DNA of 64,000 nucleotides, taken from assembly GCA_036563485.1 (NCBI GenBank), contig DATCMI010000001.1, forward strand, positions 1,675,501-1,739,500, read 5' to 3'. Position numbers and translations under genes: made by a program. The notes under the pieces were generated by a model that saw only the letters and a program-made list of their open reading frames with translations, did not search any database and had not been told where the DNA came from. This DNA is from Sphingomicrobium sp. (GTDB lineage: Bacteria; Pseudomonadota; Alphaproteobacteria; Sphingomonadales; Sphingomonadaceae). Numbering within the stretch: position 1 is the stretch's first letter; the number at the start of each line of letters is the position of its first letter. Below are positions 8,179-16,621 of this stretch, in pieces.

Positions 8179-8750
8179 TCAACTTCGCACTCGCACTAGC
8201 GGCGGCAGCGGCGACCAGCGGCCAAGCGCCGGCCCAGGCACCTGCTCCGGCACCGCAGCCGAGCCCGTTCGTGGTCGTGACGCAGGGACCCGTCGCCGCG
8301 AACTCCGCGGACGTCGCGAGCATCGATGCGATCATGAAGGCGGTCTATGACGTGATTTCCGGCCCGGCCGGGCAGAAGCGCGACTGGAACCGCATGCGCT
8401 CACTGTTCACGTTAAACGCGCGGATGATGCCGCTCGGCAAGGCGGGGCTGAGGAGCGGCGGCGTCGAGGATTATATCAAGACGAGCGGGCCGTTCTTGGA
8501 AGAGAAAGGCTTTCACGAGATCGAACTGGCGCGCCGCGTCGAGCAATATGGCGACATCGCGCACGTCTTCTCGACGTACGAAGCGCGCAACGCACTCAGC
8601 GGCCCTGTGATCATGCGCGGCATCAACAGCTTTCAGCTGGTGCGCCACGGCGGCCGCTGGTGGGTGGTGTCGATCATGTGGCAGCAGGAAACGCCCGACA
8701 ATCCGATCCCGGCGAAGTATCTCGCCACCAGCAAGAGCGAGCGGGGCTAA
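8175..8750 (+). CDS. NTF2-like (SnoaL/DUF4440-type) protein with signal-like N-terminus
   Basis: The 191-residue product starts with a hydrophobic Ala-rich segment, then a Pro/Ala-rich spacer to about residue 30, then a domain with NTF2-like features. These include the early helix with IMKAVYDVISGP and the late strands INSFQLVRHGGRWWVVSIMW. It is probably exported or membrane-associated. Its ATG overlaps the scoA stop (ATGA), and scoB follows after 9 bp, so it sits inside the CoA-transferase operon. Function unknown. Confidence 0.7.
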   Translation: MINFALALAAAAATSGQAPAQAPAPAPQPSPFVVVTQGPVAANSADVASIDAIMKAVYDVISGPAGQKRDWNRMRSLFTLNARMMPLGKAGLRSGGVEDYIKTSGPFLEEKGFHEIELARRVEQYGDIAHVFSTYEARNALSGPVIMRGINSFQLVRHGGRWWVVSIMWQQETPDNPIPAKYLATSKSERG

Positions 8751-8759
8751 AGGTCGACC

Positions 8760-9416
8760 ATGGCGACAGCAGTTGAAGCGAAGGGTTGGTCACGCGACCA
8801 GATGGCCGCGCGCGCCGCGAAGGAGCTGCGCGACGGTTTTTATGTGAACCTAGGCATCGGTATCCCGACTCTCGTGGCCAACCATGTGCCGCAGGGCATG
8901 ACGGTGACTCTGCAGAGCGAGAACGGCATGCTCGGCATCGGGCCCTTTCCTTATTCAGGTGAGGAAGACCCCGACCTCATCAACGCGGGCAAGCAGACGA
9001 TCAGCGAGCTTGCGCAGTCGAGCTATTTCGACAGCGCCACCAGCTTCGCGATGATCCGCGGTGGCCATATCGACCTTGCGGTGCTCGGCGGAATGGAAGT
9101 CAGCGAAGAGGGCGACCTCGCTAACTGGATGGTGCCGGGCAAGATGATCAAGGGCATGGGCGGCGCGATGGACCTCGTCGCCGGGGTCAAGAAGATCATC
9201 GTCGTCATGGAGCATGTGTCCAAGAACAGCGACGCCAAGTTCATCCCGGAATGCACGCTGCCGCTGACCGGCAAGAATGTCGTCGACATGATCATCACCG
9301 ACCTCGCCGTGTTCCAGCGCCAGGACCATGACAGTCCGTTCAAGCTGATGGAGCTGGCGCCCGGCGTCACTGCCGACGAGGTGCGCGAGAAGACGACGGC
9401 GAACTACACCGAGTGA
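8760..9416 (+). CDS. scoB: 3-oxoacid CoA-transferase subunit B
   Basis: The 218-residue protein carries the catalytic glutamate in SENGMLGIGP (about residue 54). This residue forms the acyl-CoA thioester in succinyl-CoA:3-ketoacid CoA-transferases. NLGIGIPTLVANH and the later GGMEVSEEGDLANWM are family-typical. It forms the active transferase with the subunit encoded by scoA. The next gene starts with GTG overlapping its TGA stop, indicating coupling. Confidence 0.92.
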   Translation: MATAVEAKGWSRDQMAARAAKELRDGFYVNLGIGIPTLVANHVPQGMTVTLQSENGMLGIGPFPYSGEEDPDLINAGKQTISELAQSSYFDSATSFAMIRGGHIDLAVLGGMEVSEEGDLANWMVPGKMIKGMGGAMDLVAGVKKIIVVMEHVSKNSDAKFIPECTLPLTGKNVVDMIITDLAVFQRQDHDSPFKLMELAPGVTADEVREKTTANYTE

Positions 9417-9775
9417 CGGAGCGGGCCGGCGCGCGCCGCGCGGCATTTATCCGGCTTCTGTTCTGGGGCGCGGCGCTGATTGCGCTGGTGATGGCGGTGC
9501 TGCCGCATCCGCCGGCGCTGCCGGGAAACCCGTCGGACAAGGTCCAGCACGTCATGGCCTTTGCGGCCCTCGCCGGCCTCGGCGCTGCCGCTTACCCGCG
9601 CTTGCCGGCGATCCGGCTGGCCGCTGCCCTGTCGATCTTCGGCCTTGGCATTGAAATCGTCCAGGCGATCCCGGCGCTCAACCGCGACAGCGATTGGGTG
9701 GACTGGGCTGCCGACACTCTTGCCTGCGCCGCCGTGCTGATCGGGATCGCGCTGTGGCGGAGGCGCCGGCGCTAG
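9413..9775 (+). CDS. VanZ-like small membrane protein
   Basis: The 120-residue protein has three to four hydrophobic helices. The VanZ-type signatures DKVQHVMAFAALAGL and GIEIVQAIPALNRDSDWVDW end with a final helix and an RRRRR tail. VanZ-like proteins are integral membrane proteins of mostly unknown role. The GTG start overlaps the scoB stop by 4 bp, so it is part of that operon, but no functional link is obvious. Confidence 0.7.
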   Translation: MTERAGARRAAFIRLLFWGAALIALVMAVLPHPPALPGNPSDKVQHVMAFAALAGLGAAAYPRLPAIRLAAALSIFGLGIEIVQAIPALNRDSDWVDWAADTLACAAVLIGIALWRRRRR

Positions 9776-9833
9776 CGCGTTGCGCCGGCCCGGCCGCGCG
9801 CCTATTTGCCACGACGAACAAGAAGAGGATCGC

Positions 9834-10163
9834 ATGGGCCAGTTCGAAGATCGTGAACGCGCGTTCGAAACCAAGTTCGCGCACGACGAGGAAATGAAGT
9901 TCCGCATCACCGCGCGGCGCAACCGGCTGCTCGGCGAATGGGCGGCGCGGCAGATGGGCCTGTCCGACGTGGAAACCGAATCCTACGCGAAGGACGTGGT
10001 CCGGTCGGACTTCGAGGAAGCCGGCGACGAGGACGTGATCCGCAAGGTCTTGGGCGACCTGACCGCGGCGGGCGTCGAGACCAGCGACGAGGCCGTGCGC
10101 GAAGCAATCCGCCACAAGGAAGTCGAAGCGCGGCGCCAGATTATCGAAGCGACGAACATCTAA
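9834..10163 (+). CDS. DUF1476 / ATPase inhibitor subunit zeta
   Basis: The 109-residue, highly charged helical protein begins MGQFEDRERAFETKFAHDEE. The AARQMGL and LTAAGVETSDEAVR segments are typical of DUF1476. In Paracoccus this family is the zeta subunit that inhibits F1-ATPase hydrolysis through its N-terminal helix. An AAGAGGATCGC site precedes the ATG. Its TAA overlaps the next ATG by one base, so it is coupled to bolA. This gene order (zeta, BolA, Grx4) is common in sphingomonads as far as I recall. Confidence 0.85.
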   Translation: MGQFEDRERAFETKFAHDEEMKFRITARRNRLLGEWAARQMGLSDVETESYAKDVVRSDFEEAGDEDVIRKVLGDLTAAGVETSDEAVREAIRHKEVEARRQIIEATNI

Positions 10164-10411
10164 TGCCGATGCCGGCGAGCGAGATCGAGCGGTTGATCAA
10201 GGCGTCCATTCCGGATGCCGAGGTCAGCATTCGCGACCTTGCCGGCGACGGCGACCATTATGCGGCACGGGTGGTCAGCGGCAGCTTTGCCGGCATGAGC
10301 CGGATCAAGCAGCACCAGGCCGTCTACGCCGCGCTCGGGGGACGGGTCGGGGGAGAGCTTCATGCACTGCAGCTCGAAACGGCAGTGCCAGCGGAGATGA
10401 AAAGTGAGTGA
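10163..10411 (+). CDS. BolA family protein
   Basis: The 82-residue protein is a single BolA domain. It has [16 protein letters not shown] at the N-terminus, the glycine-containing loop with [11 protein letters not shown] and the basic [15 protein letters not shown] segment. BolA proteins partner monothiol glutaredoxins through a shared 2Fe-2S cluster, and the next gene encodes such a glutaredoxin, overlapping by 8 bp. A role in iron-sulfur trafficking or iron sensing is inferred from this pairing. Confidence 0.88.
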   Translation: MPMPASEIERLIKASIPDAEVSIRDLAGDGDHYAARVVSGSFAGMSRIKQHQAVYAALGGRVGGELHALQLETAVPAEMKSE

Positions 10412-10718
10412 TGCAAATAGCCGGATTGCCGAAATCGTGAACGGCAACGACGTCGTGCTCTTCATGAAAGGCACGGCGCTGTTCCCGCAGTGCGGCTTCT
10501 CAAGCCGGGCGATCGCGATCCTCGATCGCCTCGGCGCGAATTACGAAACCGTCGACGTGCTGCAGGACCAGGAGATCCGCCAGGGCATCAAGGAATTTTC
10601 CGAATGGCCGACGATCCCGCAGCTCTATGTGAAGGGCGAGTTCGTCGGCGGGTCGGACATCATGATGGAGATGTACGAGAGCGGCGAGCTCCAGGAACTG
10701 CTCGGCCAGGCGGCCTAA
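10404..10718 (+). CDS. grxD: Monothiol glutaredoxin, Grx4 family
   Basis: The 104-residue protein has the monothiol active site CGFS with Cys30, the glutathione-binding [19 protein letters not shown] segment and normal family length. Grx4 proteins bind and transfer 2Fe-2S clusters with glutathione and BolA. The GTG start at 10404 lies within the end of the BolA gene. An intrinsic terminator follows the stop. Confidence 0.92.
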   Translation: MSDANSRIAEIVNGNDVVLFMKGTALFPQCGFSSRAIAILDRLGANYETVDVLQDQEIRQGIKEFSEWPTIPQLYVKGEFVGGSDIMMEMYESGELQELLGQAA

Positions 10719-10733
10719 AGGCCTGACAAAGAA

Positions 10734-10778
10734 GAAGGGGCGGAGCAGGGGACCAGAGAACCGCTGCACCGCCCCTTC
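10734..10778 (+). terminator. Terminator-like hairpin after grxD
   Basis: The arms GAAGGGGCGG and CCGCCCCTTC are separated by 25 nt and begin 15 bp after the grxD stop. No long T-tract follows. It probably ends the zeta-BolA-Grx transcript. Confidence 0.55.
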
Positions 10779-10962
10779 GTGGTGTGGAACCAAGTGGACC
10801 CGATACTAGTAGCAATCGGCGTGCCAATTTGAATTAGTGGCGGAATACCGCGATTTTCTTCTCTCCTGCTGAAGGGTCTTCATCGCTTTGCGTAAAGTTT
10901 TCCGACACAGGAGAGTAGAAGCAGCCCTTGGCACTTTCGGCTCCGGGCGGGGTTGAGCCGCG

Positions 10963-12219
10963 GTGAACCGCAGCGACCCTCCCTCCGCAACGTCGAAGCT
11001 GTTCTGCGACCTGACGCAGAGCTGGTCCGACGTCGGCGGCGGCGTCGGCACCTATTTGCTGCACAAGCGCCGGCACATTCTGGAGACGACGCCGCATCGG
11101 CATCTACTGATCGTGCCCGGGCCCCGCGATGAAGTGATCGAGGAAGAGCGGGCGACGACGGTGACCATCCGGTCGCCGCGGGTGCCCGGCAGTCCCCATT
11201 ACCGGCTGATGCTTCGGAACGGTGCGGTTAAAGATGCCCTCGACTGTTATCGGCCCGACCTGATCGAGTGCCAGGACGCGTATAATCTTCCGTGGGCAGC
11301 GATCGCGCATCGCAAGCGGAATCCCGCGACGGCGCTGGTTGCGGCCTACATGACCGACTTCCCGACCGTCTATGTCGAACGGCCGCTGTCGAAGTTCATC
11401 ACGCCCTGGTTGGCCGGTGTGCTTGGGCGGACCTGCTACCGCTACTGCGGGCGGCTCTACAGCCACTTCGATGCCGTATTCGCGCTGAGCGAGAATGGCG
11501 GCGCCTCCAAGCTTCGGCTGCTCGGGGTCGAGCGCGTCGATGTCGTGCCGCTCGGGGTCGAGCTCGGCGAATTCGCCATGTCGCGGCGGGACGACGGCCT
11601 GCGCCGGCAGCTTGGCGTCGCGCCCGACCAGCCGCTGCTGATCTATGTCGGACGCCTGGATGGCGAGAAGAAGCCCGACGTCGTCGTCGAGGCATTCCGC
11701 AAGCTGCCGCAATCGCTGGGCGCGAAGCTGGTGCTGATCGGGGAGGGACCGCTTCGCGCCGAGATCGAGGAGCTCGGCGACAGAAGGATCCTGATGCCGG
11801 GCTATATGAAGAACCGCGGCGAACTCGCGCGCTGGCTGGCAAGCGGGGACATCTACGTTTCGGCGATGGCGGACGAGACGTTCGGCATTTCCGTGGTCGA
11901 AGCGCAGGCATCGGGGTTGCCGGTGGTCGGCGTCGCCGCCGGAGCGATGATCGACCGGGTCACCGATCAGGTCGGGCGGCTCGGTGCTGTCGGCGATGCC
12001 GACGCGATGGCGGATAACATTCTTCAGGTGTGGAACGGCGACCGCCGCGCGATGGGCGAGAAGGCGCGCGCCGAAGCGCTTCGGTTCAGCTGGGACCATA
12101 GCATGGAAGCGCTGTTCGAACGGCTCTACCCAGCCGCTTTCGCGCGCCGTGCGGCGCTTGCGACGGAGGCAACAGCGAAGATTGCGGCGCAGCCGCGGGC
12201 GGCCCACGCCGGCAGCTGA
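10963..12219 (+). CDS. Glycosyltransferase family 4 (GT-B fold)
   Basis: The 418-residue protein has two Rossmann-like domains. GGGVGTYLLHKRR near residue 26 is the acceptor-side loop. PLLIYVGRLDGEKKPDVVVEAF around 225-245 opens the donor-binding domain. The E-x7-E motif is at Glu305 and Glu313 (ETFGISVVEA). It probably transfers a sugar from a nucleotide donor to a lipid or polysaccharide acceptor in the cytoplasm, and the specificity is unknown. It starts at GTG. The preceding 240 bp contains only the grxD terminator. Confidence 0.85.
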   Translation: MNRSDPPSATSKLFCDLTQSWSDVGGGVGTYLLHKRRHILETTPHRHLLIVPGPRDEVIEEERATTVTIRSPRVPGSPHYRLMLRNGAVKDALDCYRPDLIECQDAYNLPWAAIAHRKRNPATALVAAYMTDFPTVYVERPLSKFITPWLAGVLGRTCYRYCGRLYSHFDAVFALSENGGASKLRLLGVERVDVVPLGVELGEFAMSRRDDGLRRQLGVAPDQPLLIYVGRLDGEKKPDVVVEAFRKLPQSLGAKLVLIGEGPLRAEIEELGDRRILMPGYMKNRGELARWLASGDIYVSAMADETFGISVVEAQASGLPVVGVAAGAMIDRVTDQVGRLGAVGDADAMADNILQVWNGDRRAMGEKARAEALRFSWDHSMEALFERLYPAAFARRAALATEATAKIAAQPRAAHAGS

Positions 12220-12240
12220 GTTCATTTGCCGTTCAGCTCG

Positions 12241-12258
12241 CGACTACAAATGTAGTCG
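12241..12258. promoter_or_regulatory. BlaI/MecI-type operator
   Basis: An 18-bp palindrome, CGACTACA-AA-TGTAGTCG, contains the classical BlaI/MecI core TACA-N2-TGTA. It ends one base before the ATG of the BlaI-family gene. It overlaps a possible -10 (TACAAA), so binding would block transcription of the regulator/peptidase pair. That assignment rests on the known consensus and position. Confidence 0.8.
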
Positions 12259-12259
12259 A

Positions 12260-12637
12260 ATGGCTCAGGACGATGTTCGAATCAGCGAAGCCGAGCTGCA
12301 GTTGCTGCAACTCCTGTGGGATGAGTCGCCGCTCGGCGCAGCCGACATTGCCAAGCGTGTGCCCAAGGAGCGGTCGTGGAGCCTGACCACGGTCAAGACC
12401 CTGCTCGCGCGGATGGTCATCAAGGGCGCGGTGGAGGCCGAGGCTGAAGGACGACGCCATCTCTACCGTCCCGCGATCGCTCGCGAGACCGTCGCGGCGC
12501 GTCAGGCCGGCGGGCTGATCGACCGGTTGTTCGGCGGCCGCGTCTCGCCGCTGGTGGCGCAGCTCGCCGAAGAGGGGCAGCTTTCGAGCGAGGACCTCGA
12601 CGAACTCGAGGCCTTGGTGCGGAGCCTGCGGCCGTGA
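12260..12637 (+). CDS. blaI: BlaI/MecI/CopY family transcriptional repressor
   Basis: The 125-residue protein has an N-terminal winged helix. The segment RISEAELQLLQLLWDESP is followed by SWSLTTVKTLLARMVIKG, the recognition-helix region of BlaI-type repressors. A C-terminal dimerisation part contains the FGGRVSPLVAQLAE segment. A perfect BlaI operator lies immediately upstream, so autoregulation is likely. No ribosome binding site is seen before the ATG, so the transcript may be leaderless. The downstream M56 peptidase gene overlaps by 4 bp, giving the usual sensor-protease/repressor pair. The frame is open further upstream but antisense-like there. Confidence 0.88.
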   Translation: MAQDDVRISEAELQLLQLLWDESPLGAADIAKRVPKERSWSLTTVKTLLARMVIKGAVEAEAEGRRHLYRPAIARETVAARQAGGLIDRLFGGRVSPLVAQLAEEGQLSSEDLDELEALVRSLRP

Positions 12638-13842
12638 CCGCGTGGCTGACCGAGGCACTGATTGCGTCATCGCTGTTGATGGCGCTGATCCTGCTGATCC
12701 GCGGCCCCGTGGCGCGCACGTTCGGGCCACGGGCTGCCTTCGCCCTGTGGCTTGCGCCGCTCGCCCGGCTGCTGTTGCCGCCGCTCCGCGTCGAGGCGCC
12801 TGCAGCAGAGATATTCGTCGAGACCCAAGCTTCGGCGGCCGCTGCCGTCGCTCCTGTCCAGGCGGTCTTCCCACTCGGATCGCTGCTTCTGGGCTTGTGG
12901 GCCGGCGGAGCACTGCTGTTCCTTGTCTATCACCTGCTGAGCTATCGGCGCTTCGTCCAGCAAGCCGTTGCCGAGGGCCGGCCGGTTGTCGCCCCGGGAG
13001 TGCACGACGCGGCAGTGATCGAAACGCCTGCGGTTGGCGGTCCGGCTGCCAGCGGTTTGCTGACCAAGCGCATCTTCGTGCCGAGCGGCTTTGCCGAAAA
13101 CTACCCGGTCGACGCGCAGCGGCTCGCGGTCCTGCACGAGGCGCTCCACCACCGCAGGGGCGACCTGTGGGCAAGCACCGCCGCGCTGCTGGTCCTCGCC
13201 CTCCACTGGTTCAACCCGCTTGCTTATGCCGCGCATCGCGCCTTCCGCCGCGACCTTGAAGCGGCCTGCGACGCCCAGCTTCTCGCAACCGCGGAGCCGC
13301 AGGAGCGCGAGCTTTATGGCCGAACCATCCTTCGCTGCGCCGCGCGCGCCACCCCTCAACCCGTTTGCGCCCTTACCGACACGCAAGAACTGAAAGGACG
13401 ATTGGAAATGATGAAGCGCAATTTTTCCGCTGCGCAGCGCGCTTGCGGGACCCTGATTGCCGCCGGGCTGACTGTTGCCGGCCTGACGGTCGCCAACCCT
13501 GCCGCTGCGAACCAAGAGGCGAATGGCAAGACCGAGATCGTCGACAAGCGGATCGTCCGGACAATCGGTGGCGATCATGTGCGCCCCACCACCAATCTGC
13601 GGGAACTGGTCGACAAGTGCGAAAGCAAGCCGATCGAAGCCGAGGTGAAAGGCGACGTGGGCGGCAAGAAGCAGCACACCCGCATCGTCCTTTGCGCGAA
13701 AGGCAGCGGCGCCGACGCCGCCAGCCGGCTCGACGACGCGGTGCGGAAGCTCGAGGCGGACTCCGATTTGCCGGCCGCGGCCAAGGCCGAGATCATCGCC
13801 AAGCTGCGCGCCCAAATTGCGGAACTGCGCGCGGGAAAGTGA
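12634..13842 (+). CDS. M56 family (BlaR1/MecR1-like) membrane metallopeptidase
   Basis: The 402-residue protein has two N-terminal transmembrane segments, then another pair near 85-105 and 180-200. The zinc motif HEALH is at residues 168-172, with a likely third ligand in RDLEAACDA (Glu209). In BlaR1-type systems this domain cleaves the cognate BlaI repressor. The C-terminal region after about residue 270 has a hydrophobic segment and then a roughly 110-residue soluble domain with two cysteines and a helical tail. It is not a penicillin-sensor domain, so the signal is unknown. The GTG start overlaps the blaI stop. Confidence 0.85.
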   Translation: MTAWLTEALIASSLLMALILLIRGPVARTFGPRAAFALWLAPLARLLLPPLRVEAPAAEIFVETQASAAAAVAPVQAVFPLGSLLLGLWAGGALLFLVYHLLSYRRFVQQAVAEGRPVVAPGVHDAAVIETPAVGGPAASGLLTKRIFVPSGFAENYPVDAQRLAVLHEALHHRRGDLWASTAALLVLALHWFNPLAYAAHRAFRRDLEAACDAQLLATAEPQERELYGRTILRCAARATPQPVCALTDTQELKGRLEMMKRNFSAAQRACGTLIAAGLTVAGLTVANPAAANQEANGKTEIVDKRIVRTIGGDHVRPTTNLRELVDKCESKPIEAEVKGDVGGKKQHTRIVLCAKGSGADAASRLDDAVRKLEADSDLPAAAKAEIIAKLRAQIAELRAGK

Positions 13843-13866
13843 GGTAAGGGCGCTTCCCGCGCGTTC

Positions 13867-13902
13867 GGGCCCCGGGTCGCGCAGGCGGTCCGGGGCTCTT
13901 TT
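13867..13902 (+). terminator. Intrinsic terminator after the M56 peptidase gene
   Basis: The arms GGGCCCCGG and CCGGGGCTC (one G-T pair) are followed by TTTT. It lies 25 bp after the stop and separates the blaI unit from the metallo-hydrolase operon. Confidence 0.75.
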
Positions 13903-13939
13903 GCTTGGTTCGCGGAGAGGCCCATGGCAGAGGCGGCCC

Positions 13940-14785
13940 GTGGATGCGCCTTATGCCAGGTTGGAGCAGGTCGAACCGGGGATTGCCCGGGTGCTCGCCC
14001 ATAATCCGTCCGCTTTCACTTACACCGGAACCCAGACCTATTTGCTCGGGGAGCGAGAGGTCGCGGTTATCGATCCGGGCCCGGACGCGCCGGAGCATAT
14101 CGATGCGCTCGTGGAAGCGATCGGCGGGCGTCCGATCGTTGCGGTCATGTGCACCCACACCCATCGCGACCATAGTCCGGCGGCGCGGCCCTTGGCCGAG
14201 CGCACAGGCGCCCCGGTCATCGGCTGCGCGCCGCTGGCGCTGGAAAGCGTCGGTCCGCGTGCAGACGCGGCGTTCGACGGCCACTATCGGCCCGACCGGG
14301 TGCTGGGCGACGGGGACTCAATCATCGTCGACGGCGTGCCGGTCATTGCCGTCGCCACTCCCGGGCACACCTCCAACCACCTCTGCTTCGCGTACGGCGA
14401 CGCGTTGATGACCGGCGATCATGTGATGGGCTGGTCGACGACGGTGGTGGTGCCGCCGGACGGGGAAATGGCGGATTATATGGCGAGCCTCGACAAGCTG
14501 CGGCAGCGCGCGGACCGCGTCTATTATCCGGCGCACGGGCCGGCGGTGACGAACCCGCAGCAATATGTCCGGCACCTGATGGGGCACCGGATGCAGCGCG
14601 AGAAGCAGATCCTGCGCCTGGTCGGCGAGCAGCCGCGGCCTATCCCGGACATCGTCGCGAACGCTTATCCAGGCCTCGACCCGCGCCTGACGGCCGCGGC
14701 GGGCGGTTCGGTGCTCGCCCACCTGGTGGACCTTGAGCGGCGCGGGCTCGTTCACCATTCAGGAGACGAATGGACAGCCGCCTGA
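13940..14785 (+). CDS. MBL-fold metallo-hydrolase, LACTB2-like
   Basis: The 281-residue protein has the metallo-beta-lactamase signature THTHRDH with further ligands in TPGHTSNH, MTGDHV and PAHGPAV. A C-terminal winged-helix-like segment is typical of the LACTB2/glyoxalase II-like group. Likely a hydrolase or ribonuclease-like enzyme with two metals; the substrate is unknown. The GTG at 13940 was chosen because it follows a GGAGAGG purine run and lies just before the family start. Its 3' end overlaps the DUF4230 gene by 16 bp. Confidence 0.8.
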   Translation: MDAPYARLEQVEPGIARVLAHNPSAFTYTGTQTYLLGEREVAVIDPGPDAPEHIDALVEAIGGRPIVAVMCTHTHRDHSPAARPLAERTGAPVIGCAPLALESVGPRADAAFDGHYRPDRVLGDGDSIIVDGVPVIAVATPGHTSNHLCFAYGDALMTGDHVMGWSTTVVVPPDGEMADYMASLDKLRQRADRVYYPAHGPAVTNPQQYVRHLMGHRMQREKQILRLVGEQPRPIPDIVANAYPGLDPRLTAAAGGSVLAHLVDLERRGLVHHSGDEWTAA

Positions 14786-15495
14786 AACGCTACGCCTGGA
14801 TTGTCGCCGCAGCCATTGCGCTGATCCTGGGCGTGCTGATCGGGATTGCGACGGGCGTTGCCGATCGTGTGTTCGGAGGGCCCAAGCCGACGACGATCGC
14901 AACGGCGAGCCTGGAGTCGATGCGCGCGCAGAACCGGCTGACGGTATTTGCTGCCCGCTACGTCTCGGTCGTGACGAGCCGCCAGGACCGCTTCGGCGGG
15001 CTGGTTAGTGCGCAGCGGACGCTGATCCTGCCGGGCGATGTCCGCTACGAGGTCGACCTGTCGAAGCTGCAGGCGAAGGACGTGACCTGGGACGAAGCCG
15101 CGAAGACTCTGAAAGTGCAGCTGCCTGCGGTCGAGATCGCCGGTCCGGATGTCGATATCAACGCGGTGCGCGAATATGGCGGCGGCGGGGTGCTCTCCGC
15201 CCTGACCGACGCCGAGACCCAGCTTGACCAGAACAATCGCGCCCGGGCCGTGGCGGACCTGCGCAAGCAAGCGACGGGCGCCGTGCCCATGCAGCTGGCC
15301 CGGCAATCGGCGCGGGCGGCGGTGGAGCGCAGCTTCGCAATGCCGCTGCGCGCCGCCGGGTTCGAGGACGTCAAGGTGCAGGTCCGCTTCCCCACGGACG
15401 GCAATGACGAGCCTTCATATATCAACCTGTCGACCCCATATGAGGAGGCGATCAAACAAGCGGAACGGCTCCGCGCCGCCGAGGGGCAGAAGTGA
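14770..15495 (+). CDS. DUF4230 domain membrane-anchored protein
   Basis: The 241-residue protein has one N-terminal transmembrane helix (about residues 8-30). A periplasmic DUF4230 region follows, with SRQDRFGGLVSAQRTLILPG and DLSKLQAKDVTWDE. The C-terminal part is helical. DUF4230 proteins are widespread and uncharacterised. The gene overlaps the metallo-hydrolase gene by 16 bp and nadA by 4 bp, so the three are one transcription unit. Confidence 0.8.
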   Translation: MDSRLKRYAWIVAAAIALILGVLIGIATGVADRVFGGPKPTTIATASLESMRAQNRLTVFAARYVSVVTSRQDRFGGLVSAQRTLILPGDVRYEVDLSKLQAKDVTWDEAAKTLKVQLPAVEIAGPDVDINAVREYGGGGVLSALTDAETQLDQNNRARAVADLRKQATGAVPMQLARQSARAAVERSFAMPLRAAGFEDVKVQVRFPTDGNDEPSYINLSTPYEEAIKQAERLRAAEGQK

Positions 15496-16547
15496 CCATC
15501 CAGACCGAAACGTTGCGGGGGCTCGACCTCCTGAGCGAGATCGAGCGGCTGAAGCGCGAGCGCAACGCCGTAATCCTCGCCCATTATTACCAGAAGCCGG
15601 AGATCCAGGACCTGGCGGATTTCGTCGGCGACAGCCTCGATTTGTCGCGCAAGGCGGCCGAGACGGACGCCGACGTGATCGCATTCTGTGGCGTCCGGTT
15701 CATGGCCGAGACCGCGAAGATCCTCAGCCCCGAAAAGACGGTGATCCTGCCCGACATGGACGCCGGCTGCAGCCTCGAGGACAGCTGCCCGCCGGACCAG
15801 TTCGCTGCGTTCCGCGCGGCTCATCCGGACCATATCGCGCTCACCTACATCAACTGCTCGGCGGCGGTGAAAGCGCTCAGCGACATCATCGTCACGTCGT
15901 CGAGCGCGCAGACGATCCTCGACCAGATCCCCAAGGACCAGAAGATCATCTTCGGCCCCGACCGCCACCTCGGCGGCTATCTCGCGCGCAAGATGGGGCG
16001 TGAGATGCTGCTGTGGCCGGGCATCTGCATCGTCCACCAGGCCTTCAGCGAAACCGAGCTCCTGAAGCTGAAAGCCGAGCATCCGGACGCGCCGGTCGCG
16101 GCGCACCCCGAATGCCCGCCGCACATCGTCGACCACGCCGACCTTGTGGGCTCGACCAAGGCGATCCTCGATTTCGCGCTGACTTCACCGGCGGAGACGA
16201 TCCTTGTCGCGACCGAGCCGCACATCATCCACCAGATGGAGAAAGCGGCCCCGCACAAGACGTTCATCGGCGTGCCCGGCGGGGACGGGAACTGCAACTG
16301 CAACATGTGCCCTTACATGGCGCTGAACACGCTCGAGAAGCTGTACGTTGCGCTTCGCGACCTGGAGCCGAGGATCGAGCTTTCGCCCGAGGTCCTGGAG
16401 CGCGCGAAGGTGCCGCTGGAGCGGATGCTGGAGATGGCTGGGCGCACGGTCGGCCAGGGGGACGTCGGCGCGCCGGTGATCCATGAGGAGGCCGACGGCG
16501 GCGTGCCGCCGGAAGACATCGACAACAAGCATATCAGCGGCGACTGA
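15492..16547 (+). CDS. nadA: Quinolinate synthase
   Basis: The 351-residue enzyme condenses iminoaspartate with dihydroxyacetone phosphate to quinolinate in NAD synthesis, using a 4Fe-4S cluster. The three cluster cysteines are probably in DMDAGCSL (Cys93), HPECPPHIVDHAD and GNCNCNMCPYM. NAVILAHYYQKPEIQDLADF at the N-terminus is the family hallmark. It starts with GTG overlapping the DUF4230 stop. The usual partners nadB and nadC are not in the window. Confidence 0.95.
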   Translation: MTIQTETLRGLDLLSEIERLKRERNAVILAHYYQKPEIQDLADFVGDSLDLSRKAAETDADVIAFCGVRFMAETAKILSPEKTVILPDMDAGCSLEDSCPPDQFAAFRAAHPDHIALTYINCSAAVKALSDIIVTSSSAQTILDQIPKDQKIIFGPDRHLGGYLARKMGREMLLWPGICIVHQAFSETELLKLKAEHPDAPVAAHPECPPHIVDHADLVGSTKAILDFALTSPAETILVATEPHIIHQMEKAAPHKTFIGVPGGDGNCNCNMCPYMALNTLEKLYVALRDLEPRIELSPEVLERAKVPLERMLEMAGRTVGQGDVGAPVIHEEADGGVPPEDIDNKHISGD

Positions 16548-16621
16548 GCGGCAAAAAATGTTCAGCGCGCATTAGGCTTGCGCGTGGCATATAGGGGCAC
16601 GTTTTCCGGGGGGAATTCACG

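Noticed and set aside
10806-11103. Short minus-strand frames upstream of the glycosyltransferase
   Set aside because: No ribosome binding site, low-complexity products and overlap with the glycosyltransferase start.
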